Origin: Streptomyces sp. IMTB 2501
GTDB lineage: Bacteria; Actinomycetota; Actinomycetes; Streptomycetales; Streptomycetaceae
Length of the DNA stretch: 64,000 nucleotides
Assembly (NCBI RefSeq): GCF_001953885.1
Contig: NZ_MQUS01000013.1
Span: forward strand, 205,864 to 269,863
Direction: 5' to 3'
Positions 9,263 to 22,507 of this stretch are shown here, one piece after another. A model generated the notes under the pieces. That model saw nothing but the letters and a program-made list of their open reading frames with translations, was not told where the DNA came from and ran no database searches. The translations under genes and the position numbers were made by a program. Position 1 is the first letter of the stretch, and each line of letters starts with the position of its first letter.

Positions 9263-10723
9263 TCAGGCGGCCAGCACGCTCGGCGCGGTCCGGGCGGTCG
9301 CGGTGAGCTGGGCGGCCACGCGCTGGGCCTGTTTGGCGGCCGTGTTGAGGTAGTTGACGATGGCGGTGCGCGGATGCGCGGCGGCGCCCAGCACCCAGAT
9401 CCGTTCGACGGAGCCGCGCTGCGGATCGCACAGCCGCAGCTCCTCGGTGATCGCCGGGGCGGCGCCGTGGGTGACGGAGGGGCCGATCCGGTAGTGGCCG
9501 GGGGCGGCCATGTCGAGCTGCGGGGTGTGGAATCCGGTCCCGCACACCACGTGGGTGAAGCGCTCGCGGCGGCCGTCCGGCCACTCCACCTGCCAGCCGT
9601 CGTCGTCCGCCGCGGGCTCGATACCGACGGGGTAGCCGGGCGCGAGCGCCAGTCGGCCGGTGTCCAGATGGCCGCTGAGCAGGCGGGCGTTGCGGGCCGG
9701 TATGGAGGAGATGTACCGGGACATCAGTCCCCGGTACCGGGCCAGCACCTCGGCGCGCAGGGCCGGGTCCCACGGCGCGGTCCACGCGTTGATCGCGTCG
9801 ATGACCTCGGCGATCACGTCCTGCCAGGGCACCCGGCCGGCCGCGGCCAGGGCCAGCTCCTCGCGCAGCCGCTCGTCCGGCACGGCCGCCGCCGAGGTCT
9901 GCGCCCGCAGCCCCAGCCCGGATCCGGCGCGGCCGATCGCCCGCAGCAGCAGCCGGGTCAGCTCCCGGTCCAGGTCCTCGGCCCGCGGGTCGAGCCGCTG
10001 CCAGCGGCGGGAGTCGAGCAGCGGCCGGTCGGGGCGGCACAGCCGGGTGCGTACGGCGGGGAGTCCGCCGGACGGGGAGGCCATCACCGTCCGGCGGCCG
10101 CCGGCGCACAGCACCAGGGCGGCGTCGATGGCCGACAGCTTGGTGCCGAGGACCAGCACCTCGGCCTTCTCCGGCAGCGCACGAAGGCGGTCGGTGGGGT
10201 ACGGCTGGGGCAGCAGCCGCGGATGGCCGTCGTAGGGGCGCAGCAGCTCGGGCAGCCGGGGCCGGTCGAGGCCGAGGCAGACCAGGACGTCGGTGGCGGA
10301 CAGCCGTCGGCCGTCGGCGAGTTCGACGCGGTAGCCGTCCGCCGTGGACCGCACGGCGGTGGCCCGCGCCGGGTGGTGGGACACGGCGATGCCCTGCCGT
10401 TCGGCCTCGCGCCGGCCCGCCAGATAGCGCTCCCGGCAGTAGTGGCCGACGAGATAGCGCGGCACGAAGTCCTCGGGCCGTGCGGCCCAGCCCCGCTCGG
10501 TCAGATAGTCGAGCAGGTCGGAGGGGCCGTCAGGACGGAGGGAGGTGACGTCTGCCGAGGTGTTGCACAGCAGCATCGGATCGGTGACGCCGAAGGCATG
10601 GCCCAGGCCCACCGGATTCGGGTCGACCGTGGTGACGGAGGCGATGCCCGGCGTCCGTACGACCTGGGTGAAGGCAGCGACCGCGGTGGCCCCGCCGCCG
10701 ATGATGACGATCTCGCGATGCAT
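9263..10723 (-). CDS. FAD/NAD(P)-binding protein, YdhS/COG4529-like
   Basis: A roughly 486-residue flavoprotein. The N-terminus REIVIIGGGATAVAAF is a dinucleotide-binding Rossmann motif, and ATG 10723 places it directly at the N-terminus. Later segments such as VLVLGTKLSAIDAAL (second nucleotide site) and HVVCGTGFHTPQL resemble the COG4529 group and amino-acid N-hydroxylase-like flavoproteins. No strong ribosome site precedes 10723; an in-frame ATG at 10783 would add a Ser-Pro-Leu repeat encoded by a 9-bp tandem repeat. Lying between metF and the ATP-grasp ligase in a same-strand run, it probably oxidises a pathway intermediate. The reaction is not known. Confidence 0.72.
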   Translation of the reverse strand: MHREIVIIGGGATAVAAFTQVVRTPGIASVTTVDPNPVGLGHAFGVTDPMLLCNTSADVTSLRPDGPSDLLDYLTERGWAARPEDFVPRYLVGHYCRERYLAGRREAERQGIAVSHHPARATAVRSTADGYRVELADGRRLSATDVLVCLGLDRPRLPELLRPYDGHPRLLPQPYPTDRLRALPEKAEVLVLGTKLSAIDAALVLCAGGRRTVMASPSGGLPAVRTRLCRPDRPLLDSRRWQRLDPRAEDLDRELTRLLLRAIGRAGSGLGLRAQTSAAAVPDERLREELALAAAGRVPWQDVIAEVIDAINAWTAPWDPALRAEVLARYRGLMSRYISSIPARNARLLSGHLDTGRLALAPGYPVGIEPAADDDGWQVEWPDGRRERFTHVVCGTGFHTPQLDMAAPGHYRIGPSVTHGAAPAITEELRLCDPQRGSVERIWVLGAAAHPRTAIVNYLNTAAKQAQRVAAQLTATARTAPSVLAA

Positions 10724-10738
10724 GGGCGAACCATTCGT

Positions 10739-10783
10739 GGGACTCAGGGGACTCAGGGGACTCAGGGGACTCATGGGACTCAT
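10739..10783. repeat. Five tandem 9-bp units (gggactcag/t)
   Basis: Five consecutive 9-bp units, three gggactcag and two gggactcat, lie just upstream of the FAD-protein start. On the minus strand they read as Ser-Pro-Leu/Met triplets in frame with the gene and supply two extra ATG codons, so copy-number change would alter the N-terminus or translation start without shifting the frame. Confidence 0.85.
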
Positions 10784-10823
10784 GGGGGGACACTCGGACT
10801 CCAGACGATGATCTGACGTCGCG

Positions 10824-11744
10824 TCAGGCTCCTACGGGGTGACGGGCGGGGCGGCGCGGGGCGACGGCCGCGTGCAGCGCCAGCGCGTCCTCGGCCCGAT
10901 TGAGGGTGATGAAGTGCAGCCCGGGCACGCCCTCCGCGACCAGTCGCGCGCACATCGCGTGCGCGTGCTCCATACCGATCCGGCGTACGGCGGCCGGGTC
11001 GTCCCGGTGCCGGTCCAGCCGGGCGGCGAGTTCGGCGGGCAGGGGGGCGTCGCTGAGCGCGGCGAACCGGCGCAGCTGCTTGTGGTCGGTGATCGGGATG
11101 ATCTCCGGGACGATCGGGGTCGGGCAGCCGGCGGCGGCGACCCGGTCGCGCAGCCGCAGACAGGCCTCGACGCGGAAGAACATCTGGGTGATCGCGTAGT
11201 CGGCGCCGGCCCGGCACTTGTCCACGAAGTGGCGCAGCTCGGTGTCCGGGTCGGCGGACCGCGGGTGTCCCTCGGGGAAGGCGGCCACGCCGATGGAGAA
11301 CTCCCCGCAGGACCTGACCATCTCCACCAGTTCCGCCGCGTGCCTGAAGCCCTGCGGGTGGGGAATCCACTCGCCGCCCGGATCGCCCGGCGGATCGCCG
11401 CGCAGCGCGAGCACATTGGTGATGCCGGACTCGGCGTACTGGCCGATGATGTTGCGCAGTTCGGCCCGCGAGTGGCCGACGGCCGTCAGGTGCGCGACGG
11501 GGGTCAGCGTGGTCTCGGCGGCGATCCGTTCGGCGATGCGCACGGTCTGGTCCCGGGAGGTGCCCCCGGCTCCGTAGGTGATGGAGACGAAGGCCGGTGC
11601 GACCGCCTCCACCCGGCGCAGCGCCTTCCAGAAGCGGCGCTCGGCGAGTTCGTTGCGGGGCGGGAAGAACTCGAAGGAGTACGAGGTGTCCCCGGCGGCG
11701 ATGACCTCGCCGAGCTTCGGCTGCGACGCCTGGTGCCGGACCAT
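10824..11744 (-). CDS. metF: 5,10-methylenetetrahydrofolate reductase
   Basis: A 306-residue MetF-type reductase that makes 5-methyltetrahydrofolate for methionine synthase. The start ATG 11744 has GAGAGGGGA upstream. Family features include SFEFFPPRNELAERRFW, FVSITYGAGGTSRD, NVLALRGDPPGD and ITQMFFRVEACLRL. It lies directly downstream of metH, with which it forms the methyl-supply arm of the SAM cycle. In Streptomyces primary metabolism metF is normally not clustered with metK and ahcY, so this copy appears dedicated to the pathway encoded here. Confidence 0.93.
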   Translation of the reverse strand: MVRHQASQPKLGEVIAAGDTSYSFEFFPPRNELAERRFWKALRRVEAVAPAFVSITYGAGGTSRDQTVRIAERIAAETTLTPVAHLTAVGHSRAELRNIIGQYAESGITNVLALRGDPPGDPGGEWIPHPQGFRHAAELVEMVRSCGEFSIGVAAFPEGHPRSADPDTELRHFVDKCRAGADYAITQMFFRVEACLRLRDRVAAAGCPTPIVPEIIPITDHKQLRRFAALSDAPLPAELAARLDRHRDDPAAVRRIGMEHAHAMCARLVAEGVPGLHFITLNRAEDALALHAAVAPRRPARHPVGA

Positions 11745-11773
11745 GATGGTGTCCCCTCTCTGCAGCTGTGGGC

Positions 11774-15264
<3,491 letters not shown>

Positions 15265-15268
<4 letters not shown>

Positions 15269-16248
15269 ACCGCCACCGCCATCCGCTCCACCGGACGCGC
15301 GGCCACCTGCTCGCCGTAGGCCCGGCGCAGGCGGTCGATCACGGCAGCCGGGCCGAGGCTCAGGTCCTGTGAGCCCACCGCCTCCAGCACCAGCGTCGCG
15401 CAGGCGCTGCCCAGCCGGGCGGCGTCCTCGTCGCCGAGCCCCCGGCTGACGGCCGCGAGGAACCCGGCCCGGAAGGCGTCCCCGATACCGGTCGGGTCGG
15501 CGACGGCCTCGGCGGGTACGGCGTCCACGGTCACCGTCGGCGCGCCCAACCGCTGGATACGGGCACCGAGCGGGCCCAGCGTGGTGACCCAGGCACCCAC
15601 CCGGTCCAGCACCTCCGCCTCGCTCCAGCCGGTGCGCTCCAGCAGCAGGGCGGCCTCGTACTCGTTGGTGAAGAGGTAGCGGGCGCCGTCGACCAGCGAA
15701 CGGATCTGCTCCGGGCTGAGCCGGGGCAGCTGCTGCGAGGGGTCGGCGAGGAAGGGGACGGCGAGTTCCCGCGCCTCCTCGGTGTGCCGGACCATCGCCT
15801 CCGGCGCGTTGGGCGAGATCACGACCAGGTCGAGTCCCCCGGCGGTCTCGGCGACCGCGCGCAGCGAGATCCGGTCGGCCTCGGCCATCGCCCCGGCGTA
15901 GAAGGAGGCGATCTGGTTCTGGTCGAGGTCGGTCGTGCACATGAAGCGGGCGGTCTGGGCGGTGCCGGACACATGGACACATCCGGTGTCCACGCCGTTC
16001 TCCTCCAGCCAGGCGCGGTAGGGGCCGAAGTCGCTTCCGACGGCGCCCACCAGCAGCGGGCTCAGCCCGAGCCGGCCGAGGCCGAAGGCGATGTTGGCGG
16101 CGACCCCGCCGCGGCGCACCTCCAGATGGTCCACCAGGAAGGACAGCGAGACCGTGTCGAGGCGGTCGGCTATCAGCTGATCGGTGAACCGGCCGGGGAA
16201 CTGCATGAGGTGGTCGGTGGCGATCGAACCCGTGACGGCGATGCGCAC
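15265..16248 (-). CDS. PfkB-family kinase, probable adenosine kinase
   Basis: A 327-residue PfkB/ribokinase-fold kinase. The N-terminal RRGGVAANIAFGLGRLG block and the C-terminal DPTGIGDAFRAGFLAA block (anion hole and catalytic Asp) are the two PfkB signatures. Placed between metK and metH and beside ahcY, it most plausibly phosphorylates adenosine released from S-adenosylhomocysteine, pulling the hydrolase forward. It overlaps metH by four bases. Specificity for adenosine is inferred from context rather than from residues. Confidence 0.85.
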
Positions 16249-16306
16249 GGTCTGCTCCTTGTCTCGTGCGGGGTGGTCTCGTGTGAGGTCGTCTCGTACG
16301 AGGCGG

Positions 16307-17515
16307 TCAGGACTGGGCGGCGGCGCGCAGGTCGGCGGCGCGGTCGGTGCGCTCCCAGGTGAAGTCGGGCAGCTCGCGGCCGAAGTGGCCGTAGGCGGCG
16401 GTCCGGGCGTAGATCGGGCGGAGCAGGTCGAGGTCGCGGATGATCGCGGCCGGGCGCAGGTCGAAGACCTTGGTCACCGCCTCCTGGATGCGCGCCACCG
16501 GCACGGTCTCGGTGCCGAACGTCTCCACGAACAGGCCGACCGGCTCGGCCTTGCCGATCGCGTAGGCGACCTGGACCTCGCAGCGGGAGGCGAGCCCGGC
16601 CGCGACGACGTTCTTCGCGACCCAGCGCATCGCGTACGCGGCGCTGCGGTCCACCTTGGACGGGTCCTTGCCGGAGAACGCACCGCCACCGTGGCGGGCC
16701 ATACCGCCGTACGTGTCGATGATGATCTTGCGGCCGGTCAGGCCCGCGTCTCCCATCGGGCCGCCGATCTCGAAGCGGCCGGTCGGGTTGACCAGCAGCC
16801 GGTAGCCCTCCGTCTCCAGGGTGATCCCGCTCTCGGCGAGGGCCCTCAGCTCGGGCTCCACCACGAACTCGCGGATGTCGGGCGCCAGCAGCGACTCCAG
16901 GTCGATGTCGGCGGCGTGCTGCGAGGAGACGACCACCGTGTCCAGGCGTACGGCCCTGTCGCCGTCGTACTCGATGGTGACCTGTGTCTTGCCGTCCGGG
17001 CGCAGGTAGGGGACGGTCCCGTTCTTGCGGACCTCGGCCAGGCGGCGGGAGAGCCGGTGGGCCAGGTGGATCGGCAGCGGCATCAGCTCGGGGGTGTCGT
17101 CGCAGGCGTAGCCGAACATCAGACCCTGGTCGCCGGCGCCCTGTTGGTCCAGCTCGTCGTCATCACCGTCCACACGGGTCTCGTAGGCCGTGTCGACACC
17201 CTGCGCGATGTCGGGCGACTGCGCGCCGATCGACACCGACACACCGCAGGAGGCTCCGTCGAAGCCCTTCTTGGAGGAGTCGTAGCCGATCTGCAGGATC
17301 CGGTCGCGGACCAGCGTCGCGATGTCCGCGTAGGCCTTCGTGGTCACCTCACCGGCGATGTGCACTTGGCCGGTGGTGATCAGCGTCTCCACGGCGACCC
17401 GGGAGGCCGGGTCGGCGGCGAGCAGGGCGTCGAGGATGGTGTCGCTGATCTGGTCGGCGATCTTGTCGGGGTGGCCCTCGGTCACGGACTCCGAGGTGAA
17501 CAGGCGGCGAGACAT
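16307..17515 (-). CDS. metK: S-adenosylmethionine synthetase
   Basis: A 402-residue MetK. Clear family motifs are SESVTEGHPDKIADQISD at the N-terminus, GAGDQGLMFGYA (the ATP-binding hexapeptide region) and GGGAFSGKDPSKVDRS (the P-loop-like signature). It makes SAM from methionine and ATP. It lies 48 bp downstream of ahcY on the same strand and upstream of the PfkB kinase gene, completing a SAM-regeneration set. A separate housekeeping metK is expected elsewhere in the genome, so this would be a second, pathway-linked copy. Confidence 0.96.
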   Translation of the reverse strand: MSRRLFTSESVTEGHPDKIADQISDTILDALLAADPASRVAVETLITTGQVHIAGEVTTKAYADIATLVRDRILQIGYDSSKKGFDGASCGVSVSIGAQSPDIAQGVDTAYETRVDGDDDELDQQGAGDQGLMFGYACDDTPELMPLPIHLAHRLSRRLAEVRKNGTVPYLRPDGKTQVTIEYDGDRAVRLDTVVVSSQHAADIDLESLLAPDIREFVVEPELRALAESGITLETEGYRLLVNPTGRFEIGGPMGDAGLTGRKIIIDTYGGMARHGGGAFSGKDPSKVDRSAAYAMRWVAKNVVAAGLASRCEVQVAYAIGKAEPVGLFVETFGTETVPVARIQEAVTKVFDLRPAAIIRDLDLLRPIYARTAAYGHFGRELPDFTWERTDRAADLRAAAQS

Positions 17516-17563
17516 GGTGGATTCCCTTTGCTGGTCGGGGAGTTGGCAGACGTTGACGGCTGG

Positions 17564-18970
<1,407 letters not shown>

Positions 18971-19091
18971 GCCGGTACTCCAGACGGGGTCAGCGGGGCA
19001 GGGGGCATCGACGGTGCGGCCCGCGCGTGGGCTGCCGCTGATGCGGGTCAGGTGAGGGTGAGGTCAGTGATGTCCGGCGGTGCCGGAAGGG

Positions 19092-20102
19092 TCACTGTGC
19101 GGCGGTGCCGGAGAAGTCCTCGACGATCAGGGCCTCGGGCAGATCGCGGGCGCGGTCGAGGACGAGCGAGGCGAGGGCGATGTCGAGGGAGCCCAGACCG
19201 AAGGGGGCGTACACGGCACGGCGGTCCGGGGTGCGCCGGCAGTCGCCGATGAGCACCTCGCCCACGGCGCGGATCGCGGCACGCTCCACCGTGCCGGCCT
19301 CGACGGCGAGGGCGAGCGAGGTGCGCTCGCGCAGGGCGTGGGAGACGTCGTCGACGAAGTGCTCGGCGCCGGCGAGGGCGTCGGCGGTCAGGTCCCGCAG
19401 GGACATGTGCAGGACGGTGGCGTGCGGGGCGAGCAGGTCGAGGCTGTCGATGTGCGGGGTGATCGCGGTGGTGGTGAGCAGCACCAGGTCGGCGTCGGTC
19501 AGTGCCTCCTCGGCGCTGTGTGCCACACCCAGCCCGGCCCTGCCGGCGAACCGGCCGGCGAAGGCCTCGGCGCGCTCGGTGGCGAGGTCGAAGACCACGG
19601 CCCGGTCCCACGTCCAGCCGTCGGCGAGGAACGCGGAGACCGTGTTCGCGGCGATGTACCCGCTGCCCAGGATCGCGACCTTGGCGGCCCGCCGGGCGCC
19701 CGCGGTCAGCGCGTTGGCGCCGACCAGGGCGGACAGCGCGGTGCGCAGCCCGCTGATCCGGGCGCCCTCCAGGAGGGCCACCGGGAAGCCGGTGGCCACG
19801 TCGTTGAGGACGATGGCCGCGGAGGCCCGGGGCAGCCCGAGGCTGAGGTTCTCCGGGAAGCTGGAGATCCACTTGATGCCCATGGCCGGGGTCGGCTCGG
19901 GCACATAGGCGGGGAGGGCGATCACCCGTTCCCGCGCCTCCGCGTCCGGGCGCAGGAACAGGCTCTCCGGGTTGACCAGGCGGTTTCCGACGGACTGGAC
20001 GTAGACCTCCTCGACGATCCGGAGCGCCTCCGCGTGGGCGTCACGCAGGACGTCCTCGACGAGGGCGCCCGGTATGACGGCGAGGGGCGTTGCAGCGGTC
20101 AT
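19092..20102 (-). CDS. sbnB: SbnB-like dehydrogenase of 2,3-diaminopropionate synthesis
   Basis: A 336-residue member of the ornithine cyclodeaminase/mu-crystallin family that best fits SbnB, the NAD-dependent enzyme splitting N-(1-amino-1-carboxyethyl... )glutamate-type intermediate into 2,3-diaminopropionate and 2-oxoglutarate. The region MGIKWISSFPENLSLGLPRASA and the Rossmann motif KVAILGSGYIAANT are typical of the family. The assignment to SbnB rather than a cyclodeaminase rests mainly on the SbnA-type gene in the same run. It lies 37 bp after the DUF2000 gene, on the same strand. Confidence 0.83.
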   Translation of the reverse strand: MTAATPLAVIPGALVEDVLRDAHAEALRIVEEVYVQSVGNRLVNPESLFLRPDAEARERVIALPAYVPEPTPAMGIKWISSFPENLSLGLPRASAAIVLNDVATGFPVALLEGARISGLRTALSALVGANALTAGARRAAKVAILGSGYIAANTVSAFLADGWTWDRAVVFDLATERAEAFAGRFAGRAGLGVAHSAEEALTDADLVLLTTTAITPHIDSLDLLAPHATVLHMSLRDLTADALAGAEHFVDDVSHALRERTSLALAVEAGTVERAAIRAVGEVLIGDCRRTPDRRAVYAPFGLGSLDIALASLVLDRARDLPEALIVEDFSGTAAQ

Positions 20103-20139
20103 GAATCCTCATCTCCTGGATGTTCATGACTCCCCGCGG

Positions 20140-20601
20140 CTACTTCCACAGGGAGAACTTCTTGGTGAGCGGATCGAGTTCGTCGCGCCGACCGAACGCG
20201 GCCACGGCGTAGTACTCCAGCTCCTCCTCGGGCAGGGCGGCGACCCGCTCCAGCTGTTCGGCGTAGGTGTCCCCGGTCATCGCCGAGACGAAGTCGTTGA
20301 CCAGCAGCCCGGCGGCGCTCGCCTCGGCGCGGAAGCGGCGCAGTCCGGCCGCGCGGCCCTCCAGGACGACCAGGGAGAGGCCGGAGATCGGCGCGTGTGT
20401 GCCGCCGTCGGCGTCCAGGAAGTTCAGGAAGGACATCTTGGCGGCCAGTTCGGGGTGCTCGGCCGCGGCCTTGGCGGCCAGGCCGAGAGCGGTGTGCGTG
20501 GCGGCGTTGATCGCCACCCCGGCGGGCAGCTTCGCCTTGAGGACCACGGCGAACTTCCAGTCCGCGGCGACGTCGGTCGGCTCGATGATCAGGTGGGACA
20601 C
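20140..20601 (-). CDS. DUF2000 family protein
   Basis: A 153-residue protein with the DUF2000 pattern: KFAVVLKAKLPAGVAINAATHTALGLAAK at the front and SGLSLVVLEGRAAGLRRF in the middle. DUF2000 proteins are thought to share a fold with type II peptidyl-tRNA hydrolases, but their reaction is not established. Here the gene sits between the unusual regulator gene and sbnB in a same-strand run, so a role in the diaminopropionate pathway, such as handling an amide or acyl intermediate or binding an amino-acid derivative, is possible. This is inference from position only. Confidence 0.78.
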   Translation of the reverse strand: MSHLIIEPTDVAADWKFAVVLKAKLPAGVAINAATHTALGLAAKAAAEHPELAAKMSFLNFLDADGGTHAPISGLSLVVLEGRAAGLRRFRAEASAAGLLVNDFVSAMTGDTYAEQLERVAALPEEELEYYAVAAFGRRDELDPLTKKFSLWK

Positions 20602-20647
20602 CCGGGCTCCTTGAAGGGTTCGAATTGATGGAGAGTCAAATTATCGG

Positions 20648-22444
20648 TCAGGCCGTGGACTTGCCGCCCGGCACCAGCCGGAACTCCACCTCGCCGACGA
20701 CGGTCGGGCTGAGCCGGTAGCCGGGCCGGCCCTGGAGCACGTCGTCCGGTTTGAGGCCCAACTCGGTGCTGCGGTCCAGCTGTTCCTGGCAGACGGCCCG
20801 GAACCGCCGTACCACCTGGACCACGGCACTGCTGGTCCGTCCGGTCCGCTCGGCCAGCTCGGCCGCGGAGAGGTAGGGGACCTCGCGCTCTTCGGCGCGG
20901 GCCTCCTTCAGCTCGCGGCCGAGTTCGCCGAGGATCGCGACGAGTGCGGCGGGAGCGGTCTCGTAGATCAGGATTCCGTTGATCCACAGGCTCTCCCCGT
21001 AGCAGGCGAGGTCCACCTCGGCGGGCAGCTCCCGTCTGCTGCGCAGGTCCCGGCGGAACACCCCGAACGCCGGCATGAAGTCCGGCACCCGGTGGGCCGC
21101 GCGGGCCCCGAGGTAGTGCGCCAGCGGGGTCTGCAGTCCGGCCTGCGGCGGCACCTGGAGAGCTTCCACGACGGCTTGCAGGGGGCCCGGCACCAGCCGG
21201 CGCAGCTCGGCGAGCTGCCGGGAGAGCCAGGACGCGGTGGCCGCCTTGCCGTAGAGGGCGAAGTGGAGCATGCCCGCGTCCAGCAGGGCGATGTCGGCCT
21301 CCTTCTCCAGGCCCGCGGCCTGCAGGCGCTCCCTCAGGTCCATCGCGGTGCGGATCAGATCGGCCGACCGGATCCGCAGCTGGCTGGCCTGGAGCAGGCC
21401 GCGCCAGCGGACGTGCACGGTGAGCAGCAGGGGTGCGACCGGTTCGGGGCCCTCCAGGTGCCGGACCAGCCGGTGGAAGATCTCCGGGTAGGGCGAGTCG
21501 AGATAGCCCAGCCAGCCGAAGGAGAACAGGTCCAGTGCCGCGTCGAGGTCCCGGCGGGAGCGCGAGCCGGCATAGGCCAGCAGGCTCTCGCTGACCCGTA
21601 CGTAGCGGTGCAGCAGCGCCCGGTCGTCGGGGCCGAGCCCCTGCGGCCCCACCGCCGCCGAGTCCACGAACGAGCTGTACCCGCCGCTTCGTACGTCACC
21701 GAGGTGGAAGGCGTAGGAGGAGCCCTCCGTGGCCGGCCGGTGCCCGGCCGACGCGATCACGTCGTCCACGTACCGGCGCTGCTCGTCCAGCACCCGGACC
21801 GCCGCCTGGACCTCCCCGGCGAGCAGCCGGGCGATCACCAGGTCGGTGTAGAGCCAGGCGGCATCCGCGTAGTAGGAGTATTTCCGGTATTTCTCAAGGC
21901 TGGTCCCGAAAGCCGCGAGCGCCTCCTGGACGGAGCCGCGGGCGCTGTCCTCCAGTCCCCGCTTCCAGGAGACGTACGAGGTCTCCAGGAATTCCTCTCC
22001 GCTGCCCTCGATCCCCAGTGCCGAGGCCAGCCGAGAAAAGGCTGCGGGGAAATCGGAGCGGACGTATTCCGCCCAGCCCTGGCTGATGGCGTCGGCCGCC
22101 TCCAGGAGGATCTCCGCGGATTTCTCCTCGACCCCCCGGTAGATCAGCTCGACGGTCTCCTTGATCCGGGGCAGGACCCGGCCGGTGTAGAGGATGGAGG
22201 TGTCGGCGTACCGGTCGGCCACCGCGCGGAGTTCGAGCGCCGACGGTCCGCCGCCCGCCAGGCCGGCACAGACGCCGGCCAGGCACAGCAGCATGGCCAC
22301 GTCATGCTCGTCCGTGCGCTGCAATTCGCTGTCGGCCAGCTGCCCGACGGCGGCGAACGCCGGCTCGACAGCGGCCGGCCGGCCACCGCCGCGCACGAAC
22401 TCCTGGAGTTCGTCCCGGATCTCCGAGACACTCTGCATTGGCAT
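20648..22444 (-). CDS. Large protein with C-terminal winged-helix, probable pathway regulator
   Basis: A 598-residue protein of no recognised family. Most of it is Ala/Leu/Arg-rich and helical, with repeated amphipathic helices reminiscent of tetratricopeptide arrays (for example SYYADAAWLYTDLVIARLL). The last 90 or so residues look like a winged helix: LSAAELAERTGRTSSAVVQVVRRFR followed by LQGRPGYRLSP, similar to the wing of OmpR/SARP-type DNA-binding domains. That order, helical repeats first and DNA-binding domain last, is the reverse of SARP regulators. ATG 22444 has GAGGG six bases upstream. It lies within the sbnA-to-sbnB run and may be its activator. Confidence 0.6.
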   Translation of the reverse strand: MPMQSVSEIRDELQEFVRGGGRPAAVEPAFAAVGQLADSELQRTDEHDVAMLLCLAGVCAGLAGGGPSALELRAVADRYADTSILYTGRVLPRIKETVELIYRGVEEKSAEILLEAADAISQGWAEYVRSDFPAAFSRLASALGIEGSGEEFLETSYVSWKRGLEDSARGSVQEALAAFGTSLEKYRKYSYYADAAWLYTDLVIARLLAGEVQAAVRVLDEQRRYVDDVIASAGHRPATEGSSYAFHLGDVRSGGYSSFVDSAAVGPQGLGPDDRALLHRYVRVSESLLAYAGSRSRRDLDAALDLFSFGWLGYLDSPYPEIFHRLVRHLEGPEPVAPLLLTVHVRWRGLLQASQLRIRSADLIRTAMDLRERLQAAGLEKEADIALLDAGMLHFALYGKAATASWLSRQLAELRRLVPGPLQAVVEALQVPPQAGLQTPLAHYLGARAAHRVPDFMPAFGVFRRDLRSRRELPAEVDLACYGESLWINGILIYETAPAALVAILGELGRELKEARAEEREVPYLSAAELAERTGRTSSAVVQVVRRFRAVCQEQLDRSTELGLKPDDVLQGRPGYRLSPTVVGEVEFRLVPGGKSTA

Positions 22445-22507
22445 GCCCCAACCCTCTAGAATTCCCTGAAATTCCTTCGGAATTCCGCACAGTTCGCTGT
22501 ATTTATT

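Noticed and set aside
15269..16306. Cobalamin riboswitch for metH
   Set aside because: metH overlaps the upstream kinase gene, leaving no leader of its own.
18971..19091. SAH or SAM riboswitch before ahcY
   Set aside because: The gap is only 121 bp and I see no conserved pseudoknot or junction pattern.
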